From assembly GCA_048498135.1 (NCBI GenBank), contig JBEHYO010000088.1, positions 1 to 14,999 of the forward strand: DNA of 14,999 nucleotides, in the 5' to 3' direction. This document shows positions 8,344-14,572 of this stretch, piece after piece. The notes below the pieces were generated by a model. The model was given only the letters and a program-made list of their open reading frames with translations. It did not search any database and had not been told where the DNA came from. Origin of the DNA: Dokdonella_A sp937902695. Lineage in GTDB: Bacteria > Pseudomonadota > Gammaproteobacteria > Xanthomonadales > Rhodanobacteraceae. A program made the position numbers and the translations under genes. How positions within the stretch are numbered: the first letter of the stretch is position 1; every line of letters begins with the position of its first letter.

Positions 8344-8391
8344 GCACAACATCTTGTGGTTCGCCGGGTTTGCGCAAACAACACATTGGGT
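8344..8391 (+). promoter_or_regulatory. Tandem NrdR-box-like operator
   Basis: Two 16-base sites resemble the NrdR consensus acaCwAtATaTwGtgt. Box 1 is GCACAACATCTTGTGG (8344-8359), with CACAA/TTGTG arms. Box 2 is AAACAACACATTGGGT (8376-8391), which has one mismatch at a conserved core position. Their starts are 32 bp apart, about three helical turns, which is the usual spacing of paired NrdR boxes upstream of ribonucleotide reductase genes. NrdR is the ATP/dATP-sensing repressor of these genes. Nothing comparable occurs elsewhere in the intergenic region. Confidence 0.6.
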
Positions 8392-8488
8392 CTGCTGAAC
8401 GGCGCGGGGGCGGGTCCCGTGCTGCAGATCCGGGGGCATTGAAGGCCCGCGATGAGGCTAAACATCAGTTGAAATCATGCGTCGGAGA

Positions 8489-8522
8489 CCGGTTCGCCGG
8501 ACGGCGCGAGGTGCCCTTTTTT
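8489..8522 (+). terminator. Terminator-like hairpins with U-run in the nrdJ leader (possible attenuator)
   Basis: CCGG-TTCG-CCGG (8489-8500) forms a short hairpin with a UUCG tetraloop. Immediately after it, GGCGC-GAG-GTGCC (8503-8515, one G-U pair) forms a second hairpin, followed by C and six T (8517-8522). This looks like a weak intrinsic terminator. It lies downstream of the candidate promoter and 84 bases before the nrdJa start, with no gene before it on this strand. Any function would therefore be leader attenuation. The 5-bp stem is short, so it may be chance. Apart from this, the promoter and the boxes, I recognise nothing in 8152-8605. Confidence 0.35.
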
Positions 8523-8605
8523 CCGTGAAAAGCGGTCGAAAGGACGAAGGCAGCAGCGAGACGCGGAACCGGGATGGACGCCGCGGCGGGAGGCTAGAAA
8601 AAAAG

Positions 8606-10753
8606 ATGAGCACAGTGCGCCTTGAGCAGATTGCACGTGGCGCGGCGGAGATTCCGCTGCAGCCGGCCTCGTACGACATCTGGGACAAGAAGTACCGCCT
8701 GAAGACGAAGCAGGGCGAGCCGGTCGACGCAACGATCGATCACACCTACCAGCGCGTCGCGAGGGCCCTCTCGGACGTCGAGGCGACGCCCGAGAAGCAG
8801 AAATACTGGAACGAACGTTTCCTCTGGGCGCTGCGCCGCGGGGCGATCCCGGCCGGCCGCATCACGTCCAATGCCGGCGCGCAGGAGCACAAGCCGAAGA
8901 CGTCGACGATCAACTGCACCGTGTCGGGCACGATCGACGATTCGATGGACAACATCCTGGACAAGGTGCACGAGGCGGGCCTGACGCTGAAGGCCGGCTG
9001 CGGCATCGGTTACGAGTTCTCGACCTTGCGCCCGCGTGGGGCGTACGTGTCGGGTGCGGGTGCATACACGTCGGGCCCGCTGTCGTTCATGGATATCTAC
9101 GACAAGATGTGCTTCACCGTGTCCTCGGCCGGCGGCCGCCGCGGGGCGCAGATGGGCACGTTCGACGTGAGCCACCCGGACGTCAAGGAATTCATCCGCG
9201 CCAAACGCGAGGACGGGCGCTTGCGCCAGTTCAACCTGTCGCTCCTGATCACGGACGGGTTCATGGACGCGGTAGACAAGGATAGCGACTGGCCGCTTGT
9301 TTTCCCGATCCATGTCAAGGAAAAGGACGAGATCGATTTCGACGACGCGGCGAAGGTCGTCTGGCGCGAATGGCCCGCGCACCGCAACTACGTCGTCCGC
9401 GACGACGGGCTCGTCGCGTGCAAGATCTACGGCCACATCCGCGCGCGGCACCTGTGGGACATGATCATGGTCTCGACGTACGACTACGCCGAGCCCGGCT
9501 TCATCCTGATCGACCGCGTCAACGAGATGAACAACAACTGGTGGTGCGAGAACATCCGCGCGACCAACCCGTGCGGCGAGCAGCCGCTGCCGCCGTACGG
9601 CTCGTGCCTGCTCGGCTCGGTGAACCTGACGACCTTCGTGCGCGATCCGTTCGGCCCGAAGGCGCGGTTCGACTGGGACGAGTACCGCGAGGTCGTGCGC
9701 GTCTTCACGCGCATGCTCGACAACGTCGTCGAGATCAACGGCCTGCCGCTCGCGCAGCAGCGCGCCGAGATCACCTCCAAGCGCCGGCACGGCATGGGCT
9801 TCCTCGGCCTCGGCTCGACGCTGACGATGCTGAAGATGCGCTACGGCGCGGCGGACGCCTGCCAGTTCACCGAGGACGTCTCGCGCGAGATGGCGCTCGC
9901 CGGCTGGGAAGTCGCGCTCTCGCTCGCGAAGGAAAAGGGCCCCGCGCCGATCATGACGCAGGAGTTCGAGGTCACGGGCGACATGCTGCGCAAGCGCCCG
10001 GAGATGGTCCGGGACGGCTACAAGGTCGGCGGCAAGGTCGCGGGCCGCGTGCTGCACGCGAAGTACAGCCGCTACATGCAGCGCGTTGCCGAAGTCGCGC
10101 CTGAGCTCGTCGCCGATCTCGCCGAGACCGGCGCGCGCTTCACGCACCACAGCTCGATCGCGCCGACCGGCACGATTTCGCTGTCGCTCGCGAACAACGC
10201 CTCGAACGGCATCGAGCCTTCGTTCGCGCACCACTACAGCCGCAACGTCCTGCGCGAAGGCCGCAAGACCAAGGAGAAGGTCGAGGTCTTCAGCTACGAG
10301 CTCCTGGCCTATCGCGAGCTCATCAACGGCAAGGCGATGCCGTTCTCGAACGAGCCGGAGGAAAAGCTCCCTGAATACTTCGTCTCGGCCGACGACATCA
10401 GCCCGGCCGAGCACGTCGACATCCAGGCCGCGGCGCAGAAGTGGGTCGATTCGTCGATCTCCAAGACCGCGAACGTGCCGACCGATTACCCGTACGAGGA
10501 CTTCAAGCACATCTACGTCTATGCCCACCGGCAGGGCCTCAAGGGCTGCACCACGTTCCGCTTCAATCCGGCCGCCTTCCAGGGCGTCCTCGTGAAGGAA
10601 CACGATCTGGAGAACACGACCTACCGCTTCGAGCTCGAAGACGGATCGGTGGTCGAGGTCAAGGGCAACGAGGAGATCGAATACGACGGCGAGACGCACA
10701 CCGCCGCGAATCTGTTCGATGCGCTCAAGGAAGGCTACTACGGCAAATTCTGA
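8606..10753 (+). CDS. nrdJ: Adenosylcobalamin-dependent (class II) ribonucleotide reductase, catalytic subunit NrdJa
   Basis: Reduces ribonucleotides to deoxyribonucleotides using a B12-derived thiyl radical, with no need of oxygen; 715 aa, cytosolic. Seen: NPCGEQPLPPYGSC supplies N321, radical Cys C323, E325 and, 11 residues on, C334. C104 (INCTVS) is the other member of the redox pair. The 11-residue spacing of radical and redox Cys equals that of the Lactobacillus class II enzyme. Further family marks are GGRRGAQMGTFDVSHPD (near 176-192), ITSKRRHGMGFLGLG, APTGTISL and KGCTTFRF near the C-terminus. The Cys-rich C-terminal tail needed for re-reduction is absent here and lies in the separate downstream protein, as in the split NrdJa/NrdJb of Pseudomonas. 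ATG 8606 has GGGAGG 12 bases before it. The frame is open upstream to ATG 8477, but that extension is Arg-rich leader sequence. Confidence 0.95.
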   Translation: MSTVRLEQIARGAAEIPLQPASYDIWDKKYRLKTKQGEPVDATIDHTYQRVARALSDVEATPEKQKYWNERFLWALRRGAIPAGRITSNAGAQEHKPKTSTINCTVSGTIDDSMDNILDKVHEAGLTLKAGCGIGYEFSTLRPRGAYVSGAGAYTSGPLSFMDIYDKMCFTVSSAGGRRGAQMGTFDVSHPDVKEFIRAKREDGRLRQFNLSLLITDGFMDAVDKDSDWPLVFPIHVKEKDEIDFDDAAKVVWREWPAHRNYVVRDDGLVACKIYGHIRARHLWDMIMVSTYDYAEPGFILIDRVNEMNNNWWCENIRATNPCGEQPLPPYGSCLLGSVNLTTFVRDPFGPKARFDWDEYREVVRVFTRMLDNVVEINGLPLAQQRAEITSKRRHGMGFLGLGSTLTMLKMRYGAADACQFTEDVSREMALAGWEVALSLAKEKGPAPIMTQEFEVTGDMLRKRPEMVRDGYKVGGKVAGRVLHAKYSRYMQRVAEVAPELVADLAETGARFTHHSSIAPTGTISLSLANNASNGIEPSFAHHYSRNVLREGRKTKEKVEVFSYELLAYRELINGKAMPFSNEPEEKLPEYFVSADDISPAEHVDIQAAAQKWVDSSISKTANVPTDYPYEDFKHIYVYAHRQGLKGCTTFRFNPAAFQGVLVKEHDLENTTYRFELEDGSVVEVKGNEEIEYDGETHTAANLFDALKEGYYGKF

Positions 10754-10868
10754 GTATGCTTAGCGCCGTGGTTTGCCGCCGTCGCGAATGCGGCCGGTCT
10801 GCAGCCATCGAACGTCGTACAGCGATCTCTCACGTCCAGTCCAGATAAACCGGAGAGGGGAACCTACC

Positions 10869-11366
10869 ATGCAGAACCAAGGCAGTTTCGGCGACTCGTT
10901 CGACAACATGAAGGAAGGCGCGGTGCAGATCGGCGGTGCCGTCGCCGATGCCGCGAGCGCAGTCGTCAGCTCGGTCGGCAGCGCCGCATCGGATGCGAAG
11001 ACCGCCGTCGCGAACACCGCGCAGAAGGTCGCCAAGAAGGCGGCGAAGGCGAGGAAGCAGGCGGCGCGTACCGTGCGCACGGTCGTCGCGAAGGCGAAGA
11101 GCGCGGTCGCGAAGAAGAAGCCCGCGGCGAAGAAGGCCGCGAAGAAAGCCGCGAAGAAGGCGACCAGGAAGGTCGCGGCTGCCAAGAAGGCGGTCAAGAA
11201 GGCTGCGAAGAAGGCTTCGCGCAAGGTCGCCGCCAAGAAGGGCGCGATGAAGCGCGGCGCGAAGAAGGTCGCGCGCAAGGCTGCCGCGAAGAAAGGCGCC
11301 GTCAAGCGCAGCGCGAAGAAAGTCGCGAAGAAGGCCAAGCGGGCCGTGCGCCGGAAGAAGAGATAA
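10869..11366 (+). CDS. Histone H1-like Lys/Ala-rich DNA-binding protein
   Basis: Small, very basic protein of 165 aa, resembling bacterial histone H1-like proteins (AlgP/Hc-type KAAK tails); likely a nucleoid DNA-binding protein. Seen: residues 1-50 are not basic but Ala/Ser/Asp/Val-rich and helix-forming (DSFDNMKEGAVQIGGAVADA), like LEA or phasin-type amphipathic helices. From residue ~52 to the end the chain is nearly all Lys, Ala and Arg, with AAKKAAKKA blocks. An 18-residue direct repeat (121-138 and 139-156) starts AAKKGAMKRGAKK and AAKKGAVKRSAKK. The start ATG 10869 has GGAGAGG ten bases upstream. The frame is open further upstream but without a better start. It lies 115 bases after nrdJa, and I see no convincing promoter in that gap. 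The DNA-binding role follows from composition only. Confidence 0.82.
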   Translation: MQNQGSFGDSFDNMKEGAVQIGGAVADAASAVVSSVGSAASDAKTAVANTAQKVAKKAAKARKQAARTVRTVVAKAKSAVAKKKPAAKKAAKKAAKKATRKVAAAKKAVKKAAKKASRKVAAKKGAMKRGAKKVARKAAAKKGAVKRSAKKVAKKAKRAVRRKKR

Positions 11367-11372
11367 TCGGAT

Positions 11373-11406
11373 CACCGCCGGCCGGCCGCGGCGCCGGCCG
11401 GCGGTG
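11373..11406 (+). terminator. Strong GC hairpin between the two H1-like genes
   Basis: Perfect 13-bp inverted repeat: CACCGCCGGCCGG at 11373-11385, an 8-base loop, and CCGGCCGGCGGTG at 11394-11406. It begins seven bases after the first H1-like stop codon. No T-run follows on either strand, so it is not a canonical intrinsic terminator. It could be a partial terminator, an mRNA-stabilising 3' hairpin or a processing site that uncouples the flanking genes. The structure is certain; the role is inferred. Confidence 0.5.
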
Positions 11407-11436
11407 AAACGCCCTGATCGCCGCGCGGGAGAGGTC

Positions 11437-11700
11437 ATGGCGATGAGACGCACAACGATGTACTCCACCGGCGGCAAGAAGCTTTATGCCGTGCGCGCCG
11501 CCGACGGCACGTTCAAGGACATCCAGACCTACGAACGCGCGCACCGCGCCGACATGGCGCACAAGAGCGCCGCCGAAAAGGCCACGGCCAAGAAAGCCGC
11601 CGTGAAGAAGAAATCGCCTGCCAAAAAGGCGGCGAAAAAAGCCACCAAGAAGGTGGCCCGCAAGAAGACCGGCGCCAGGAAAACCGCGCGTCGGAGGTGA
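11437..11700 (+). CDS. Second small H1-like basic protein with a structured N-terminal module
   Basis: Basic protein of 87 aa. Seen: a non-repetitive head of about 40 residues (GGKKLYAVRAADGTFKDIQ, then TYERAHRADMAHKS), followed by a Lys/Ala tail (KKAAVKKKSPAKKAAKKATKK) ending in ARRR. The tail is H1-like and probably binds nucleic acid. The head looks like a short conserved module, but I cannot name it or its function. Start: ATG 11437 has GGAG five bases before it; ATG 11443 is an equally possible start, with AGAGG eight bases before it. A GTG at 11404 lies inside the preceding hairpin and is unlikely. The gene lies between the first H1-like gene and nrdJb, all on the same strand. Confidence 0.75.
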   Translation: MAMRRTTMYSTGGKKLYAVRAADGTFKDIQTYERAHRADMAHKSAAEKATAKKAAVKKKSPAKKAAKKATKKVARKKTGARKTARRR

Positions 11701-11801
11701 TCCACCGGTTGTGTCAAAGGCCAACGCACCGCATCTGAATAGGCGGAGCGAAGCCCCGTCATTTGCCTCGCATTGAAGATTCGAAGGAGTTGTCGAGCAC
11801 C

Positions 11802-12596
11802 ATGGCCATGAAGATCGGCAAGAAGATCAAGGGCTACAGCGTCCTGAAGCCGGACGACAAGACCCGGCTGGTCCCCGCCGAGCAGGCGCCCGAGAGCGCG
11901 CCCGCGGTCGCGATCGCCGAAGTCATCCAGATGCACGAGAAGGTCGAGCGTCCCGAGGCGCTGATCGGCGCGACCTACAAGATCAAGAGCCCGCTGTTCG
12001 AGCACGCCCTCTACGTCACGATCAACGACATCGTGCTGAACGAAGGCACCGAGTACCAGCTGCGCCGGCCGTTCGAGATCTTCATCAACTCGAAGAATAT
12101 GGACCACTTCCAGTGGATCGTGGCCCTGACGCGCATCATGAGCGCGGTGTTCCGCAAGGGCGGCGACGTCACGTTCCTCGTCGAGGAGCTGAAGGCCGTG
12201 TTCGATCCGCGCGGCGGCTACTTCAAGGCCGGCGGCGTCTACATGCCCTCGATCGTCGCCGAGCTCGGCGCCGTGATCGAAACGCACATGAAATCGATCG
12301 GCCTGCTGCACGATCCCGAGATGTCGCCCGAGCAGCGTGTGCTGATCGCCGAGAAGCGCGCGGCTTACGAGTCGCGAATAAAAAAAAACAGTGACGTGAC
12401 CGGGGCGCCGGCCGGCGCGCCCGATTTCTCCGAAGACATGGCCGGCCCCGGCGGCGAATCGGCCCGCAAGGAATCGACGGAAGCGGGCGCATTTCCTGCC
12501 GGCGCGACGATGTGCGGCAAGTGCAACACGAGCGCGGTCATCCTGATGGACGGGTGCGCGACGTGCCTCAACTGCGGGTACAGCAAGTGCGGTTGA
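11802..12596 (+). CDS. nrdJb: NrdJb-type companion protein of class II ribonucleotide reductase (TSCPD-like domain plus Cys-rich tail)
   Basis: Second polypeptide of the split B12-dependent reductase, 264 aa. Seen: residues ~58-165 (KSPLFEHALYVTINDIVLNEG, INSKNMDHFQWIVALTR, FRKGGDVTFLVEELKAVFDP) match the TSCPD-type region that forms the C-terminal third of one-piece NrdJ enzymes and of Pseudomonas NrdJb. A linker of ~190-235 follows, then a tail with six cysteines: C238/C241, C252, C255, C258 and C263 (MCGKCN...CATCLNCGYSKCG). It resembles a zinc ribbon plus the mobile redox Cys pair that re-reduces the NrdJ active site. In Pseudomonas both halves are required; by analogy this should work with NrdJa. 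ATG 11802 has AAGGAG 12 bases before it; a TTG at 11763 is less likely. A run of nine A (12380-12388) lies at codons 193-196, next to a rare ATA codon. Confidence 0.9.
   Translation: MAMKIGKKIKGYSVLKPDDKTRLVPAEQAPESAPAVAIAEVIQMHEKVERPEALIGATYKIKSPLFEHALYVTINDIVLNEGTEYQLRRPFEIFINSKNMDHFQWIVALTRIMSAVFRKGGDVTFLVEELKAVFDPRGGYFKAGGVYMPSIVAELGAVIETHMKSIGLLHDPEMSPEQRVLIAEKRAAYESRIKKNSDVTGAPAGAPDFSEDMAGPGGESARKESTEAGAFPAGATMCGKCNTSAVILMDGCATCLNCGYSKCG
12380..12394 (+). promoter_or_regulatory. A9 run with slippery heptamer A_AAA_AAC inside nrdJb
   Basis: The zero-frame codons are ATA AAA AAA AAC. A_AAA_AAC (12383-12389) fits the X_XXY_YYZ pattern for -1 frameshifting. In the -1 frame one Gln codon is followed by TGA at 12392-12394, which would give a ~197-residue protein with the TSCPD-like domain but no Cys-rich tail. 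A GC hairpin (GGGCGC at 12403-12408, GCGCCC at 12417-12422) lies 13 bases downstream. The layout resembles dnaX. Whether slippage occurs is untested. Confidence 0.4.
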
Positions 12597-12738
12597 CGGC
12601 CGGCTGCATCGCCATGCGTGCGTGCCGTCGTCTCACGGTATCGCGACCCGCCTGACGATTCGCGAAGGTCGATCGCAGGGAGCGCCGGCAGCCGAGTCGC
12701 GGAGGGCTGGCGAACTCGATGCGGCGGCGCCGGCGCGC

Positions 12739-12744
12739 TAAGAT
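12739..12744 (+). promoter_or_regulatory. Candidate -10 box for the small secreted protein gene
   Basis: TAAGAT lies 23 bases before ATG 12768, giving a short leader. The -35 region 17 bases upstream (TCGATG) is poor. The rest of the 12597-12767 gap after nrdJb shows no gene and no clear intrinsic terminator. The call rests on one hexamer. Confidence 0.3.
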
Positions 12745-12767
12745 CGCCGCATCCACCGGGAGTTCCG

Positions 12768-13130
12768 ATGACGCGCCGAGGTTCCGCGATCCATGCCATG
12801 CTGCTTGCATTTGCGGCGACTGCACCCAGCGTTCCGTCCATCGCGACGGCCGCGGGCGAACCGGGTGCGCCGCAGACGATCACGATTGCCGCCGTCGAGC
12901 CGGTCGAGGAAGCCGTGACCGGCGAGCGGCGCGCGACGTTCGTGCTCGCGCACACGCGGGAGGGCGCGTGCTTCGCGATCGCGCCGCCGGGCGGCGAGGG
13001 CATCGAGGCGGGCGATGCGTACATCGTCGTGCCGGCGAGCCAGGTCGACGAGGCGCTGAAGCAGAAGCTCACGAAGGATCATCCGGGCTGCACGCTCGTC
13101 GACGTCGTCGCGCGTTCCATCAAGCCCTGA
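12768..13130 (+). CDS. Small secreted/periplasmic protein of unknown function
   Basis: Protein of 120 aa that I do not recognise. Seen: a Sec-type signal peptide (MTRR, then a hydrophobic stretch, Ala-rich cleavage zone near residue 29, ATAAG), followed by a compact domain of about 90 residues with two cysteines (C68 in EGACFAI, C108 in HPGCTL) that could form a disulfide after export. Alternating hydrophobic stretches (RRATFVLAH, DAYIVVPAS, LVDVVARS) suggest a small beta-containing fold. ATG 12768 has GGGAG five bases before it; the frame is open to 12618, but that part has no signal-peptide features. It is convergent with the ArsR-type gene, with four bases between stops; CCTGA-GACG-TCAGG spans both stop codons. 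Confidence 0.72.
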   Translation: MTRRGSAIHAMLLAFAATAPSVPSIATAAGEPGAPQTITIAAVEPVEEAVTGERRATFVLAHTREGACFAIAPPGGEGIEAGDAYIVVPASQVDEALKQKLTKDHPGCTLVDVVARSIKP

Positions 13131-13134
13131 GACG

Positions 13135-13551
13135 TCAGGCGGCGCGCGTTTTCTTCGCGGGCTTGCGCTTCGCGGCGCGCGCCTTCTCGCCGCTCTCGAC
13201 CATGTAAGCCTTCATGATGGCCGGGATCAGCCCCGGAAAGCGCTGCTCGATTTCCCTGCAGCGCGTCTTATTGCGCATCTCGACGCCATTGCGCTCGCTG
13301 CGCACGAGCCCGGCTTCGCGGAGCGCGCGGAAGTGCTGCGAGAGCGTCGACTTGGGGATCTCGCGGTCGATCACGTTGACGAACGTCGAGCACGTTGCGG
13401 CGCCGTCCGACGCGGCGAGCTGCGCGTAGATCGCGGCGCGCACGGGATCGGCAAGCGCGTGCAGGATGCCTTCGAGCGTCACGTCGTCGATGGATGGATG
13501 GATCAGCGGCCTCACCTGCTCAGGATAGCAGGTCTTGACTTTTGGTTCCAT
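13135..13551 (-). CDS. ArsR-type winged-helix transcriptional regulator
   Basis: DNA-binding repressor of the ArsR/HTH_20 type, 138 aa. Seen: ILHALADPVRAAIYAQLA (residues 29-46) starts the winged-helix fold; KSTLSQHFRALREAGLV (67-83) is the typical recognition helix; RSERNGVEMRNK (84-95) is the wing. The metal-binding ELCVCDL motif of classical ArsR is absent. Cysteines are at 8, 54 and 98, so metal sensing is not supported and a redox or small-molecule signal is possible. The C-terminus is a short basic tail (KRKPAKKTRAA) unusual for the family. ATG 13551 has no good Shine-Dalgarno and sits at the edge of a 21-bp palindrome, so the transcript may be leaderless or nearly so, with autoregulation. 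It is divergent from the SDR gene, its probable target. Confidence 0.87.
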   Translation of the reverse strand: MEPKVKTCYPEQVRPLIHPSIDDVTLEGILHALADPVRAAIYAQLAASDGAATCSTFVNVIDREIPKSTLSQHFRALREAGLVRSERNGVEMRNKTRCREIEQRFPGLIPAIMKAYMVESGEKARAAKRKPAKKTRAA

Positions 13552-13563
13552 AGTTCATAACTT
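13535..13563 (+). promoter_or_regulatory. Candidate sigma-70 promoter of the SDR gene
   Basis: TTGACT (13535-13540) and TAACTT (13558-13563) are separated by 17 bases. The start site would be near 13570, about 65 bases before ATG 13635. The -35 hexamer lies inside the first codons of the divergent ArsR-type gene, and the -10 lies inside the palindrome at 13551-13571. This geometry favours repression by the regulator. Confidence 0.5.
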
Positions 13564-13571
13564 ACGAACTA
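13551..13571. promoter_or_regulatory. 21-bp palindrome, probable operator of the ArsR-type regulator
   Basis: TAGTTCATAA, a central C, then TTACGAACTA: the arms are reverse complements at 9 of 10 positions. It overlaps the regulator's start codon on one side and the predicted SDR -10 on the other. A second inverted repeat, CGGAAC (13572-13577) and GTTCCG (13587-13592), follows directly. The whole 13545-13615 stretch is rich in GTTC/GAAC half-sites, which suggests more than one bound dimer. Confidence 0.55.
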
Positions 13572-13634
13572 CGGAACACATGAACGGTTCCGCTCCCGTT
13601 CCATCCTGAAGTTCGAATCCACCAAGGACCGACC

Positions 13635-14381
13635 ATGAGCACTCTCAAGGGCAAGGTCGCGGTCGTCACCGGCGCCTCCAAGGGCATCGGCGCCGCGATC
13701 GCGAAGAAGCTGGCCGACGACGGCGCGGCCGTCGTCGTGAACTACGCATCGAGCAAGGCCGGCGCCGACGCCGTCGTGGCCGCCATCGAAAAAGCCGGCG
13801 GCAAGGCCGTCGCGGTCAAGGGCGACGTATCGAAGCCAAGCGAGGCGAATGGCATCGTCGATGCCGCGATCGCGACGTTCGGCCGCCTCGACATCCTCGT
13901 CAACAACTCCGGCATCTACGAGTTCGGCGCGATCGAAACGCTCGACGAGGCAAGCTTCCACAAGCAGTTCAACACGAACGTGCTCGGGCTCCTGCTGACG
14001 ACGCAGGCTGCCGTCAAACACCTCGGCGAGGGCGCGAGCATCATCAACATCGGCTCGGTCGTCTCGACGCTGCATCCGCCGCAGAGCGCGGTCTATTCGG
14101 CGACCAAGGGCGCCGTCGACGCGATCACCGGCGTGCTCGCCAAGGAGCTCGGCGCGCGCAGGATCCGCGTCAACACGATCGCCCCGGGCATCGTCGAGAC
14201 CGAAGGCACGCACGCGGCCGGCTTCATCGGCTCGGAGTTCGAGACCGACACCGTCTCGCGCACGCCGCTCGGGCGGACCGGGCAGCCGAACGACATCGCC
14301 TCGATCGCGAGCTTCCTCGCCTCGAACGATTCGAGCTGGATGACTGGCGAGCGGCTCATCGCCAGCGGCGGTTTGCGCTGA
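13635..14381 (+). CDS. Short-chain dehydrogenase/reductase (SDR), probably NADPH-dependent
   Basis: Classical SDR oxidoreductase of 248 aa with a Rossmann fold, cytosolic. Seen: cofactor motif TGASKGIG (12-19), D64 in GDVSK, NNSG (90-93), N114, catalytic S141, Y154 and K158 (YSATK), then the APGIVETEG loop and a C-terminal GERLIASGG motif. The residue after strand 2 is Asn in NYASSK rather than Asp, which usually goes with NADP(H). The family covers ketoacyl reductases, glucose-dehydrogenase-like and many xenobiotic reductases, so the substrate cannot be assigned. The start has AAGGA six bases before ATG 13635. It is divergent from the ArsR-type regulator and probably controlled by it through the palindrome at 13551-13571. 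Confidence 0.92.
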   Translation: MSTLKGKVAVVTGASKGIGAAIAKKLADDGAAVVVNYASSKAGADAVVAAIEKAGGKAVAVKGDVSKPSEANGIVDAAIATFGRLDILVNNSGIYEFGAIETLDEASFHKQFNTNVLGLLLTTQAAVKHLGEGASIINIGSVVSTLHPPQSAVYSATKGAVDAITGVLAKELGARRIRVNTIAPGIVETEGTHAAGFIGSEFETDTVSRTPLGRTGQPNDIASIASFLASNDSSWMTGERLIASGGLR

Positions 14382-14423
14382 TCGAACCCGGATGCGGCGC
14401 GTCACGGACGACGCGCCCGTTCG

Positions 14424-14445
14424 TCGACGCCGGCGGAGGCGTCGA
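14424..14445 (+). terminator. Hairpin after the SDR gene
   Basis: TCGACGCC, a 6-base loop, GGCGTCGA: a perfect 8-bp stem 43 bases after the SDR stop. No T-run follows, so termination would be weak or Rho-assisted. The gap 14382-14572 holds this and a second hairpin but no gene that I can support. Confidence 0.35.
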
Positions 14446-14533
14446 ACGACAAGTGAAATCGACCGCCGCGCGGCGGCGATCGACCACGCCGAGGCCGGCG
14501 CGGTCGAAAAGCAGCGCGATTCTGTCGTCGCGA

Positions 14534-14564
14534 ACGGCTTCGAGGCGTAGGGCTTCGAAGCCGT
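14534..14564. terminator. Hairpin after the DoxX-like gene (bidirectional candidate)
   Basis: ACGGCTTCGA and TCGAAGCCGT form a perfect 10-bp stem with an 11-base loop, nine bases beyond the DoxX-like stop on the minus strand. It has no T-run on either side. Its place between two convergent genes suggests a shared 3' end structure. Confidence 0.4.
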
Positions 14565-14572
14565 CGCGCCGG

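Noticed and set aside
8478..8500. B12-box-like CGGAGACCGG before nrdJa, suggesting a cobalamin riboswitch
   Set aside because: Only the central ten bases fit the B12 box. Its 5' half and the other conserved cobalamin-riboswitch elements (for example GCCACTG) are absent, and nrdJ needs B12 rather than being switched off by it.
8477..8605. 43-residue N-terminal extension of NrdJa from ATG 8477
   Set aside because: It is Arg-rich leader translation with no family similarity and no ribosome binding site. ATG 8606 has GGGAGG upstream and matches the family start.
8594..10699. 701-codon open frame on the minus strand opposite nrdJa
   Set aside because: It is rich in Arg, Asp, Val and Leu from antisense G+C-biased codons, has no domain, and lies over a clearly functional gene.
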